64,000 nucleotides of DNA from Polytrichum commune. Lineage: Eukaryota; Streptophyta; Polytrichopsida; Polytrichales; Polytrichaceae. This document shows positions 13,841 to 25,209 of the stretch, piece by piece. Positions within the stretch are counted from its first letter, which is position 1; each line of letters begins with the position of its first letter. The position numbers and the translations under genes are program-made. The notes below the pieces were generated by a model that ran no database searches, had not been told where the DNA came from, and worked only from the letters and a program-made list of their open reading frames with translations. The stretch covers positions 15,934,001-15,998,000 of the forward strand of contig OX485803.1 of NCBI GenBank assembly GCA_950295325.1, given 5' to 3'.

Positions 13841-14794
13841 AGAGGGAAGCTAAGACATGAGAGGTGAGCAATGAACATGAACACATGAGTATTGAGTGGT
13901 AATATGTGAGCAATGAAGCCAAATTAGGTATATACACACAATCATAGGGTCCACACTCTAAATTTGGCAATCATTTGACTACATTTTTCCCAAATGTAAA
14001 GTTACAACATTTCAAAAGAACAAGAGTGTTGGGAACTCATTACCATGGATACTTAGAAAAACTATTAGCCCATCGTTGATTTTTATTCAAACATTTCACA
14101 CCAATACATGTACCTTACAAATGCTATAAACATGCAGTTCATATCATATTTTGAAGCATCATTCACACCCTACAACACCAACAAGTTCAAGTAGTCACAT
14201 GACCTCGTTGTAAGCAAACGTTGGTGCGTGAATGAATTGTTATTGTCGTAGTCAACTACCAATTGCAACCGACCAAGAAATTTTAAGGAATCATACTATT
14301 GCATCACATTAGAGATCATCATTGTTACATCTATTATGATGTGACATGACAGCCAGAGACCACATCACGTCCATTTGCAAATATGTGGCTCATAATCATC
14401 AAGTACAATAAGTAAAAATGACAATTACATTCCTCAAACTAAAATATGGATGGAAAGGAATATCCAACTAGAATTAATCTACACATGCATTGTTCACAGT
14501 TTTGTAGTATTTTTCATGGAGGCCTAACGGCTCTTGTAAACCTTTGAAGCTTCATGATGGCATGTCTAAAGAAGACAATTTTTTGTAATTTTTAAACTTC
14601 CAACTTGTAAGAAACTTGATCTCCATCAGTAAGGGCCAATGAAGATATTTCAATACTTTTATATTGAAACTAGCAAGGGTAATACGGAAAAATGGACTAC
14701 TTGCATATAACCTATGAGCAATTTGTCAAGATATTTGCCACACAAAAAATTATGGTTCTCCTTACACCCTTGTCAATGACCATGAAAATCTAAG

Positions 14795-15190
14795 GGCCCT
14801 TCAAAATCATCCAAAGATCATACTATAAAAAATAGAATTTCAATTCTGGAACCAATGGGCCCTCAAGCTTAGTGTAAAGTAGTGAATGTGGACCATGTTG
14901 AGGGAGCACAACATATGATCGCGTTTCAGTTTTCATCATGACAATATAATAATTTAAGGAGCCAATAGCGTACTTTAATCAATTGCCACGGCCCCTAGCT
15001 TTGTGTTAGACTCACCTCTTTTTGATGGGTCTAATGCAATATTTGGTAGACCTTCATACATTATCCACTTGTTGTCATGTAGGACATCATGTAAATCTTT
15101 CACCCTTTGAAATTTCTTTGGTCCCTCAAGCCTTCAAGATCTAGTTTAGAATAAACTTAGGTCGTCTCCAACTTCTCCACCAATCACATA
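14795..15190. repeat. Degraded relic of the GGGCCACTTCAC Tourist-like family
   Basis: Words such as GGGCCCTCAAGC, AATGTGGACC and CCTCAAGCCTTCAAGATCTAG match the interiors of the elements at 20529-21028 and 26417-27144, but both termini are lost. This is an old, unbounded copy. Confidence 0.4.
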
Positions 15191-15824
15191 ATTTGTATAT
15201 CACGGGTCAAGAGCCCTCTAGCTCTAGTGCATCCATCTTTAATTTTCAATTTAAAGCCTAGTATGATTGTGATAGAGTCCCAATACCAGTCCAAAAGGCT
15301 ATTGAAATGGTGACTTAGCAGAAGGTGGGTAGATATGCCATTGGTTATCTTTGCTTTGCAATCATGACTCCTTCCACGAAGGCCCACGTCAATCAAATAC
15401 TCCAAAGGCAACTTTGTGCCACACGTAAAATGGTATTTTGCCGACAAAATGCAACAAATGGCCGACATTCACATGACATACGCAAAGGTGTCGTCTAATG
15501 GACACATCACCTCCCCTTGAAGGCCCCACTCCAAACATACCCATTTATTGTCTTTCCTCAACAAAAATCGATATTCTAACTACTTTAAGGTAGACCATAA
15601 CATTACACGACTCTTTGGATGTGTTCCATGGGACCATGCATCACATGCGTATAATTCTCTTTTAATTCCACGAAACCCCATTTATGGGGAGCACTCAAAT
15701 TGTGTGTTGTAAACTCTTCAACAAACAATTGCAAATTATCAACAAAACAAAAAAACTCAATTATAGCATCTTTCTTTGAATAAAGAGCATCATGTAGTTG
15801 CTTGATAATGTTATGACAACCCTT

Positions 15825-16141
15825 GTTTGGTTACTTATCTTATTGAAACATCCTATATTTGAGTGGTATGTGATTAGGTGTGGCCCCAAATACAGATACC
15901 AAAAAGACATGTGTCTTGAAGACATCGGACATCATGTTCAAAATTTGGTCACCAGTCCAAACTAAACAATCAACATAATCGAGGGAACCTATGTATGACT
16001 ATGTATGATAAGCATGATAATCTTCACTTTGGTAATAGATAAGACTTTCGTATGAGCTCCAAAAATTAAGAGGAAAGTGACTACAACTTCAATTTGGATT
16101 TGCTAACCCATCTTGTACTCATTGCGTGTTCAATGTCCTAG
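15825..16141 (+). repeat. Dispersed repeat family P, left part
   Basis: Begins near TTTGGTTACTTATCTTATTG and includes TATTTGAGTGGTATGTG, a MINIMAL direct repeat ACATGTGTC-type stretch and a CTTCAATTTGGATTTGC block. The same order of blocks occurs at 36540-37150 and, in part, at 21520-21700, 22750-23045, 40955-41255 and 46395-46710, with inverted copies at 28380-28690 and 52290-52790. No coding capacity or defined termini were seen. This copy is interrupted by the CACTA-like element at 16142-16477 and appears to resume after it (to about 16560). Confidence 0.6.
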
Positions 16142-16477
16142 CACTAGTAGAAAACTATGCGAAAAAGAAATGCAATCATTTTTCTATTGCGGTTCTTTTG
16201 ACCAACCCATTCTGCAGTCACCAAACGACTACATAACATTTTTATTTTTATTTTTTTAATCGAAACTTTAGGAATTTGGGGGCTTATAATACACCATTGG
16301 AAAGGTCTTGAAAATACCTTTCCAACCGTATATTCCAAGCCCCAGAATTTTCAAAATTGCAATCGCAAATCAAAATAGACAAATATGTAGTTGTTTAACT
16401 ACTGCAGATCATGATAGTCAAAAGAACCGCAATGAGAAAACGACTGTAGTTCTTTTTCGCATAGTTTTCTACTAGTG
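16142..16477. mobile_element. CACTA-like MITE, 336 bp, perfect 28 bp TIRs
   Basis: The first 28 bases (16142-16169, starting CACTAGTAGAAAAC) are the exact reverse complement of the last 28 (16450-16477, ending TTTCTACTAGTG). The flanks are a perfect 3-base duplication TAG (16139-16141 and 16478-16480). CACTAG termini with a 3 bp target duplication are diagnostic of the CACTA (En/Spm, CMC) superfamily. The interior is non-coding and contains further inverted matches (ATTGCGGTTCTTTTGAC near the left, CAAAAGAACCGCAAT near the right), so it can fold. Perfect ends suggest recent insertion. Confidence 0.93.
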
Positions 16478-17062
16478 TAGCAGTTGCACACTAGTTAGAA
16501 AAAAACAATCACTTAAGACTCATCTACATTATGTTTCCAATGCATTCATCTACATCTTACCAGTAAGTTAGAGGAACACTCGTTCTAAACTCCGAACTCC
16601 TAAACTAGCCCAACTCTTAGGCCTTGAAGTCTGAATTCAATCACATCAAAAGTTAAACAAGCAATCCGCATCCAAATTGGCAGATGAGCTCAACTCTTAA
16701 TCTAGCCCAACTCTCACATCGATCTTCAAGTCCAAGTCCAATCAACTTTGGAGGGTTAAACCTACAATTCACATCCAAACTACCAACGAGTCCAATTCTG
16801 AATCTGAACTATGACATAAGCCCAAATCCAAATTGACTCTTAAACTAGCTCTCGATCTTATGCCTCTGCCTGTAAATCTAAATACAATCCGCTAATGCAG
16901 AAATCCTCCTTCCAAATTCAACATTCAGCCTAGCTCGTGATGTCACACTCTCAACTCCAAAGTGGTCAGGTGACAAGAGGACTAAATGGAATCAAAGATG
17001 AAAGCCTTCAACATTGTAACTGGGAGGCATATGAATTATTCCTGAACACCCCGAACCACTGC

Positions 17063-17290
17063 CTGGGAAGTTTTTGGGCATAGTGGATCAAGATCCTAGT
17101 GATTCTAAATCCAACCGGTTACATGTTGACATAATCTTCCGGTTTTGGCTTCATTCATGCGAGGTATATTCCATAGATTCCTCTAAAATGATGGGTAATT
17201 CTCCTGAAGTCTCCAACTTCAACCGGTTATTTCTCCAACGCAACCGCTTCATCTGCAACTAAGCGCCGGTTATCCCCGAGCAGTGCCCCG
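17063..17290 (+). mobile_element. AACCGGTT element, copy a
   Basis: About 200-230 bp unit: start resembling CTGGGAAGTTTTTGGGCATA, middle CCAACCGGTTACATGTTGAC, then CTTCAACCGGTTATTTCTC and CTAAGCGCCGGTTATCCCC. Five other copies lie at 17413-17608, 17766-17985 (inverted), 36820-37027, 46894-47126 and 55690-55870 (inverted). It is non-coding, with short imperfect inverted ends. Confidence 0.7.
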
Positions 17291-17412
17291 AAGTCTCCGA
17301 TTAAACCGAAGTAACAAAGCGAATGAACCAATTGATTCAAAGGAAAGATGACTTACCACTTGCAGGCATGAGCACTCCGGTCCCCCGCACTCGCAATTGT
17401 GGTAGTAGGCTC

Positions 17413-17608
17413 TGACCAGTGATCGGGGAGAGTTTTGGGCATAATCGGACGACATCCTCCGGTTCTCCTTTGTTAAATTGGGGTATATTCTATAGATTCC
17501 TCTACAATGATCGGTAATTCTCCTGCAATCTTGAACTTCAACCGGTTGGTTATTTCTCAAACTCAACCGGTTCATCTGTAACTAACTGCTGGTTGTCCCG
17601 ATTATTGG
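17413..17608 (+). mobile_element. AACCGGTT element, copy b
   Basis: Starts CCAGTGATCGGGGAGAG and ends TGTCCCGATTATTGG, so its ends match as imperfect inverted repeats of about 14 bp. The interior carries CTTCAACCGGTTGG and CTCAACCGGTTCATC. It lies 120 bp from copy a and about 160 bp from inverted copy c, forming a local cluster. Confidence 0.7.
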
Positions 17609-17765
17609 CTCTGACACACACCCCCAAATTGGCAGTAGCCAGCCATCCAATGCATTGGTCGCTCGCGAGAGCAAACTCCCAAACTGCAAGCAGCCAACAC
17701 ACACAAACAATTGCAGCAGGCTAGCTATTGCAGCGGGCTAGAACAAACTCCCAACCCATGTCCGG

Positions 17766-17985
17766 GAAGAACCGGCTCTTAGTTGCAGATGAAGCGGTTG
17801 AGTTTGAGAAATAACCGGTTGAAGTTGGAGACTTCAGGAGAATTACCGATCGTTTCAGAGGAATCTATGGAATCTGCCTCAAATGAATGAAAGCAAAAGC
17901 GGAAGATGTGAACATGTAACCGGCTGGATTTAGAATCACTAGGATCTCTTGACCGACTATGCCCAAAAACTTCCTGGGCACTGCT
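17766..17985 (-). mobile_element. AACCGGTT element, copy c (inverted)
   Basis: This is an inverted relative of copy a: AACCGGCTCTTAGTTGC at the left and ATGCCCAAAAACTTCCTGGG at the right. Copies a and c face each other and could form a long stem in a transcript spanning 17063-17985. Confidence 0.7.
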
Positions 17986-18038
17986 CCCAACTCTTGAATG
18001 CAATGCAACAAACCAACACAACTTGATAGCACAGAGGC

Positions 18039-18552
18039 CTACAGTCTAACCTCATTAATACGACACTCGTTTATCCGACACCCTCGATATTACGACCCTA
18101 TTTTTGCACGACCAGACTTTTTAGTTCAAAACTCCCTATTTTTATGCGATTATGTCACTCAATAATGCGACATTTAGAATCTCCGTTCTGTTATATTGAA
18201 GAGGTAGTTCATGCCAAAATTTCTTTGATCTATGTTGTGTACATCTAAAATACATCCATTTTCACTTGGGAACTACTTGGAAACTTCATTTATCATTGGG
18301 AACTTAATGAGAATTAGGGTTACTAGCTAGTGCATAATGGACATGGTTAGGGTTAGAGTGACCTCTTGCCTAGTATGTTGCTAAACGTCATGCATCATTG
18401 TTGTCTAGTTTCTTATTAGAGAACTCTTTATATTTGATGTTAATGAAATTATTAGTTTTCAAAAGTTAGTAGGGAATTTAAATAAGATGGCAGTTGCTAA
18501 GTTGGGTAGGCAACACCAGAAATCTTTGGACTCTTATTTCAAGAATTCTTGA
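18039..18552 (+). mobile_element. Pogo-like element remnant with transposase C-terminus
   Basis: The left end CAGTCTAACCTCATTAATAC, with GACACTCGTTTATCCGACAC after it, has the form of pogo/Tigger (Tc1/mariner group) termini. From 18433 to the TGA at 18550-18552 one frame stays open for 39 codons and ends in QKSLDSYFKNS. This resembles a PCNA-interacting (PIP) box, QxxL..YF, which is known at the C-terminus of pogo-type transposases. The middle of the protein and the right terminus are missing, and a hAT-like MITE sits just downstream. A related C-terminal fragment occurs inverted at about 56148-56258. Confidence 0.6.
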
Positions 18553-18630
18553 GAATATTTGTATTTGTTTGGAGTTATAAGTCACCTGCAAATGGGGACC
18601 AAAACCCCTTAATCGTTCCCTCATAGATCC

Positions 18631-18971
18631 CTCGGGGGGGGCAGTGTGTTAAAAAGTTAAGGATATAGGTGCGAACAACCACTATTTTATAGGGGGGTAT
18701 TACTTTCAATTCTCTTCTTTTTTTCACATGCTATCATTACGTAAATTTCTACTTTGGGTTAATAGAAGAATAGCTTGCATTACTTATAATTCCAAATCAC
18801 CTATTATTCCATACCCTATAGTACTTTAAAGATGTCCAATGCCCTTTTTGATACCCTATATTACTCTTAAGTCCATTTATAATTTTTAGCCCCCATGTTT
18901 TTAAAATACCCTATCATTTGTTCGCACGTATATTGCTACTCCAACCAATGACTACCCCCTCCCCCCCCGAG
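18631..18971. mobile_element. hAT-like MITE, copy 2 (341 bp)
   Basis: Near-identical to 255-598 over its whole length. It starts CTCGGGGGGG and ends CCCCCCGAG, with flanks ATAGATCC (18623-18630) and ATAGATCT (18972-18979), an 8-base duplication with one mismatch. The two copies differ mostly in the length of the G/C runs and scattered substitutions. Non-coding. Confidence 0.85.
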
Positions 18972-19468
18972 ATAGATCTATTATGACCAACTTTATTGTT
19001 GTTAACATTTCATATCACACTTGCAAATCCAATCATGGCAAAAAAAACAACCAAACAAAACAAAAAGCGACAACTAGAGAAGGACTTGAGACATGTTTAC
19101 CTTACATGTACCCCAGATGATATAAAAGAACCACGTTGCTCACCATAATATAAAAATGCACACCACAAATGTCTTTCTCGTAGTGCACCACTACTTGAAT
19201 TTTTGCTTCCATTAAATCATTAAGAAAAAAATGCATTATTAATGTGAAGATTTGAAATGAAGGCATTTCGTGACCATTTAAGAGAAGTTGTCTTCATGTT
19301 CGATTGTTCATTATTCTCATGCATCAGAGTTTTCCTTCAAATGTCATGTAGAAGGTGAAAATCAAGGGAAATATCCAAAGTTTCATAGGGGGTTCTATTC
19401 TTGTGTAGTTTGTCCCTCGTGTGTTAGGACCTATAAATAAACACATGATCAAAGAGTTTTTTCTCCTA

Positions 19469-20236
19469 TAGTCCACCCTCATTATGTGTTACCGGATAAG
19501 TGTTATAAGAATCCAAAACAATACACTAGTAATTGTCAGTTGTTAAATGTTAAGAGAATTTATTAAAATGATGCTCCTCTTTTCAATGAATTCACCTCGA
19601 TAAGTGTTAATATGGATGAAAGTGAGATTATGAACTTTATGTAACTTGGATGAAATTGAATTAGGTCCATCATGTCTTTGACTTCGACAAAGAATGAAAT
19701 TGGACCACTATAAAATGCACATGAGTTCATCAATTATGAGGAATTTGATCTAAACAATCCCTTACATACCTATTGAGCAGGAAATTATAGGTATGCTTGA
19801 TGAAAGAAATGATGCAACTGATAATGAACCCATTGAAGAAGTTGATAATGAGCGAATTGGTGATGTGATGGTAGACAGAGTAGGATTCAAGGATGTTGAA
19901 AGTGCATAAGTGACCTTGAAACAATTTTGGAAACAAAAACCTACTAATGTAACACCTCTCATTTAGAGCAATCGAACACTTCGAAAGGAAAAAGATCTTG
20001 GCGTGCACAAGAATCTCATCAGATACTTTAGCCCCATCCTTCCATTACACTTAGATGTATGATGACATTCACATCTTGTGTATATTCATCCTTTATTTAT
20101 ATAAGTGTTAATTTATGAAAATTCCAAAGTCACATAAGTGTTGTTCATGTAAGTGTTAGAAATTGTCCTTGCTACCCCCAATAAGTGTTACAAGTTTCCT
20201 TGCTCCGAAGTGTTACCAAATATCGAGGGTGGATTG
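19469..20236 (+). mobile_element. Pogo-like transposon remnant, 768 bp, TA target site
   Basis: The left end TAGTCCACCCTC and right end GAGGGTGGATTG are inverted, with TA on each side (19467-19468 and 20237-20238), as expected for Tc1/mariner-type elements. A plus-strand frame from about 19766 to 20030 reads as a coherent acidic protein tail broken by two stops. It ends with HKNLIRYFSPI, again PIP-box-like. The N-terminal DNA-binding and DDE parts are absent, so this is an internally deleted derivative. Confidence 0.65.
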
Positions 20237-20528
20237 TAGGTCTCGTTAAAGTTTGATCCCAACTCCCGACTTTGATTGCTTCTCTACGGAACATACAAAT
20301 TGAGCTTGGAAACTTCTTGGAAATCGCGAGGTTGGTGGGCCTCGCATGTCTATATCTAGAGTATGTGTTGAAACCGGAAAAGTTTTGGCTAACACACAAA
20401 GACAAGATGCACCTCCAAACATAAGATATTTGCTCCACTTTCTATTTAAACAACTCTATTCGTACACACAAGTCATTAGCCTTGAAACTTTGTTGAGGAG
20501 TACAACTATACACCAATTTGTCATGTTA

Positions 20529-21028
20529 GGGCCACTTCACACACGAGCCAAGGGCCGTGACCATGAAATTGTGAGAGCCCAAAAGAAAGTTGTCAAAGGG
20601 TGTCCCAAGGCACCTCCAAAATCATGTAGTGTGGTCACGGATTCTCAAGTGTAGTGTGAAGTCATATGTGACCGGGTCCTCAACCAAATGCTATTTCAAT
20701 AAATTTCTATTCATGCGGGGTACTCACACATGATAAAATAGAATAAATCAACAGTTGTGAGCGTTCGGAGTGTCATGGTCTCCTGGTTGTGTGTTAGGCC
20801 TACCTCCAATATGTGATTTTTGCAAATAATCCAAGTGACCATGAAACATGATCCATTTGATGGTATGTAGAAATCCATGTAGACTTTACATCGATCTTGC
20901 ATTCACATACTCCGATGGTCCCTCAAGCATGGTGTGAAGTGAACTTGGACCGGCCCCACCTTTTCCACCAATGAGAGTGCTTGAAGTGTAAGGGTCATGG
21001 GCTCTCAGTCTCATGTGTGAAGTGCCCC
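20529..21028 (+). mobile_element. Tourist-like MITE family 1, 500 bp
   Basis: Starts GGGCCACTTCACACACGAG and ends CTCATGTGTGAAGTGCCCC, imperfect inverted repeats. The flanking 3-base duplication is TTA (20526-20528 and 21029-21031), the target preference of PIF/Harbinger (Tourist) elements. Non-coding. An inverted close relative is at 26640-27144. Confidence 0.85.
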
Positions 21029-22059
21029 TTAGTGTGGGTAGAAATCTCTATTCTTAAATTTATCATTTGAAGAGAATACATCTGAATAAAAATCATTATT
21101 TCATATAACTATTAATTTGCAAAATCAAATCTTGGATATTGAAAGCAGTTTGTGGCGAAACTTGTATGAGTGACACTGATTATTAATCCATGTTGATTCA
21201 CAACAGACACAAAACAAAATGGAACTCATTCAAGGCATGATCCTAAAACACTTCCATACACATTGTTCGAGCCTTTATTTTAACAACTAAATGGTTTGTA
21301 ACAATTCACAAACTTACAAACTTCACTATGAGAGTGTTTGCAAAGATCATCCATACAATGGCAAGTCCTAATTCCCTTTTGGAGTTGATTAGGAGATTTT
21401 TAATTTCAATGTTTTCCAATTATAATATAATATAATAATACATCTGAAATTGATATTTCAAAACACTACATACTAGATATTATGATTTCAATTTAAGATA
21501 GGCGTGCCTAATTTGGTTACTCATCTTAATCCAACACCTTCATTGAGTGGTATGTGGTTATGTGTGACTTCAAGAACATATACTAAAAGGACATGTGTTT
21601 AAAGAGATCAAACTATATGCTCCAAATAAGTCTAGGTTCACTACATTGATAATCCCATTTAGTGCGTGTGGTACTAATTCCAAAAGCGCACACTATTTTA
21701 GTGAGGGTTGAAAGTCTTACCGAGTGATTCTAAATACATGAATACATGCTCATTTCCCATGCACTTCAAGAACGTCAGCGCGTGCTCTAAGGTGCTTGTA
21801 GAGTGCATAATTTATTTTGATGAGCTCGAAGAGGCTTCTTCTTTTTAGTCGAGGCCACTCACTTTTGAGGCTTCTCCTAACACTGAGAAGCTGAAGAGAG
21901 CTTGCATCGAGAGTTTTTGGCACCTTTAACACCTTGGGCTCTCAAAACCCTAGATCTTCAAGTGGCACTAATTTTGTAGCGTAAAGAAATTTAGTATCAC
22001 CTTTACTAAGTTCCCACATGTACGTTTAGCTCACACTCACTAAATGGGATAATTGCCGG

Positions 22060-22760
22060 GGGTGGACTCTCCAATGGAAACCTAAATGACATGCGGGGGT
22101 TGCTACGAAATTGACCCCCTATATACAAGACATTTATAAAGAAACACGAATGTCTACATACTAACGGCATGCTAGAAAATGGACTCATGTATTTATACCA
22201 ATCTATTCAATGTAATGTGATAATGCCTCCAAAAAACACAAATCTCAAATTAATTAAGCATTTATTACATATAAAATCCATTTGTACGTTCCAATGAGAT
22301 TGTCATTGGAGATTTTTATTTTATTTTTCATTCCTAGCATGTCACCCAATGATTGCATCAAGCAAACATAGCACAATACTTAGCCATAATCGAGAGAGCA
22401 AAACTCAAGAGAGCCCATGAGCGCCAAGACCCTCCATTTTGTAAACACCTAGAACACCAGTGCAAACCCCAACAAGAATGGACAAGGTGGTCATTGAGGG
22501 TTGTTTCCAAATGACAACAATGGATGAAATTGTGAATTGGATGAGACTCACACGTCTAATGTCAAAAAAATTATCTAAACCCTAGGGCCCCCTTTTTTAC
22601 ATCTACCTTTACTTCAACATTCTTAATAGCCTTGCACATGTACAAACTACAGAAATTGATACCTCTCCCTTATGTATATCATGAATGCTAATGCCTCAAA
22701 TAATACCCCTTCTTACACTCACATTAGTTCATGCACGGTATAAAGAATACACTCTTGAAG
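22060..22760 (+). mobile_element. CCGGGGGTGGACTCT element, copy 1
   Basis: Starts near CCGGGGGTGGACTCTCC with GGAAACCTAAATGACATG and runs through ATGGACTCATGTATTTATAC to AATAATACCCCTTCTTACAC. Copy 2 (24658-25209) and inverted copy 3 (from about 63540 to the window end) share the block order. In copy 3 the outer end reads CCGGGGGTGGACTCTT, so both termini carry the same motif and form inverted ends. No coding frame was recognised. Confidence 0.6.
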
Positions 22761-23045
22761 ATAGTTAGTGTAATCAACATAATTGAACGGGAGGGACTTG
22801 TATAACCATTTAATGAGCACAAATCTTCACTTTACTAAGTAAAGTACATATTCATTGAGCTCCGAAAATGACGAGGAAAGAGCGGCTACGACCTCGATTT
22901 GGATTGGCTAAAGCATCTTGTAATAATAATCGTGTGTTTCATATCCAAAGAGAGGTGCGGGTACTTGGAAGAAGTAATCGTTTAAGACCCATCTACCTTA
23001 TAGAACAAAAGGTCGTGGCCGGAACTATCCGACTCCTTACACACA
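22750..23045 (+). repeat. Dispersed repeat family P, right part
   Basis: Shares the GACTTGTATAACCATTTA, CGGCTACGACCTCGATTTGG and TTTAAGACCCATCTACCTTA blocks with 36690-37140. Here the GATTTGGATTGGC junction is uninterrupted, so this copy shows the unoccupied form of the site where the AACCGGTT element sits at 36820. Confidence 0.55.
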
Positions 23046-23734
23046 TTGGATGAAAACCATCCATAGCACCCTTTAATATCTATCCGACTAATTTGGGCAG
23101 GTGAGAGGATTGAGATGGTGGGTGGGGCGAGTCGCCACTCATCATACAAACATATTTAAGATTAATAGAATATTACACATAGATCGAGGATCGGAATTTG
23201 ATTGGAGGGATCCTAGGGAGCCAATCATGGGTTGCCACGTCACCATTGCTCAAACATGTAGGGACACGGGTGTAAGCGGCCGTGTATTAAAATGTGTAGG
23301 AGGAGGTACGGTGGTCCTCCTACAAGCAAGCAAGCAAGCAACCGCTTGAGGACAAATGAAGTTCAAGGGGTCTCCTACTATTCAAGTATCCACGATTCCC
23401 ATAGAATCTTCACTTCACAAGGAAAGTGGCATCAAAAGTGTGGAGGCCACGAGCCTTGCTCATGTCGCATCCGCACTCAAGTGCAATTGGCGTGTGGCCA
23501 AGCATTACCTAAGCTACATCTACCTACCTTGGGGGGGGGGGGGGGGTGGGCTCCCTCTACCTTACACCATTGTTTATTAACTTCGGCAAGGTTTATATGT
23601 GGGTGTTAATCGGTTTGATGTTCATGCTCTCCAACTTAGACTCACACGAATGAAACTTGTTTGGCATTAGCAAATCTACAATGAAGCATCGTCGAGTCGA
23701 AAAGCAGATTGAAAGCTTCCATTCCTATTATTAA

Positions 23735-24330
23735 GGGGTTGTTGACATCATGGACCATGAAGTTGTCCCAAGGTCGTGTAAAATATGTGATTGGCTGTTG
23801 AATTCATCATGGGACCACTCCGGTTTACATCAAGGAAAGAATGCCAAAGTGATCATGAAGTTTGAGGTCTCCAAATGACATATTTGAAGGCCTACGTTAT
23901 CCATTGACGTGGTCCAATGGATTTTGTGCTGGGAGAGGCAAAAGAGGTGCTCTAGTAGAAAAAGGGAGGGGCCCATGGTAGAGAAATGTTGTTATAATGA
24001 TTTTTTAATGATTTTTTTTTTGGAAAGAGAAGATGAAGACAAGAGAAGAGAAGAGAATGGGCAAACTTGACCTTTTTTCTTGCCAAAAATGACTTTTTGG
24101 GCATGCATATATATATCTATATATATATATATAGAAAAAAACACATCCAGTTTTTGGTGCATGGTCATTCCTCTTGGTCCACACTCAATTTTCACCTACT
24201 GAGGGACCCAAGGGATTTGTAAATTGATTTTTTAAGAAATCATACCATGGAAGGTGGATTATGAAGTTGGACCATGGAAAAAGGCCATCTTCCATGGTCC
24301 AACTTCATGGTCCATGGTGTAAACCGGCCC
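23735..24330 (-). mobile_element. Tourist-like MITE family 2, copy 1 (596 bp, inverted)
   Basis: Right end TTCATGGTCCATGGTGTAAACCGGCCC mirrors the left end of the copies at 32355 and 37158. Flanks are TAA on both sides (23732-23734 and 24331-24333). Next to the right end is an internal hairpin made of CCATGGTCCAACTTCATGG and its complement. The element also carries a TATA microsatellite. No coding capacity. Confidence 0.82.
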
Positions 24331-24657
24331 TAATTTATGGTTAGTAGAAGTGCATGTGGTTATGATTATACTAATATGACATGTATGCATAGGTTCAAAT
24401 ATTAAATTTTCTTCCAATATCATAAATAAATCAGTGTCCCTTTTAAGGATAGTACTTAGTGAGTGCTACGAACCAGACATCCATGACCTCTTAGGTGTTA
24501 GAACGACAACCATCTCAAACTACAACATCATATATAGCACATACATGGTACCAATTGGCTATAAATATTATAATAAACCAACATTCATGTATATAGTTTC
24601 TTAAAGAATAATATGTGTTTTTTTTAGTTTAAAATTATCCATACAGTTCTTTGGAGT

Positions 24658-25209
24658 TTTTGAGGGGTGCCCACTTCATTGGAAACCTAAATGACATGCT
24701 TGGGTCACTATGGAATTTATGGAGAAAAACAAATATATATGTGCTAACCATACCCTAGAAAATTGACTCATGTATTTATGCTAAGCTTTTCGATTTGATG
24801 TGGCAAATGCTTTCCACTACTTATTTGAAATATAAATCATGAATTAAATGTGTCTTTATTACATATAAGATCCACTTTCACTTTCCAATAAGAAAGTCAT
24901 TGATCATATTTATATCCGTAGAATTTAACACTTGATCAACTAACCCTATTTGAACATCGGCATTAAAACAAAGGCAATGAAACTAACACATCTATTGTCA
25001 AATTTTCTCTCCAATCCTCAGGGCACCCTTTTGTATATCTACCTTTACTATAATTCTCTTAATAGTATATTTTAAATGTACATACAAGAGGAAATAATAA
25101 ACCTCTCCTTCATTAATACTATAGAGGCTAATGCCTCAAATAATACCTCAAATAATAACTTACACACACATTAGTTCATACACGGTATGAAGAATCCACC
25201 GTCAGGGAG
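24658..25209 (+). mobile_element. CCGGGGGTGGACTCT element, copy 2 (shorter)
   Basis: Matches copy 1 from GGAAACCTAAATGACATGC through ATGTATTTATGC to the ACACGGTATGAAGAATCCACC end. It is internally shorter and lacks a clean left terminus. Confidence 0.55.

Noticed and set aside
17074-18021. Frames of 62-101 codons with a shared DPSDSKSNRLHV-type phrase
   Set aside because: They occur because copies of the same non-coding AACCGGTT element are translated in related frames, not because of a gene.
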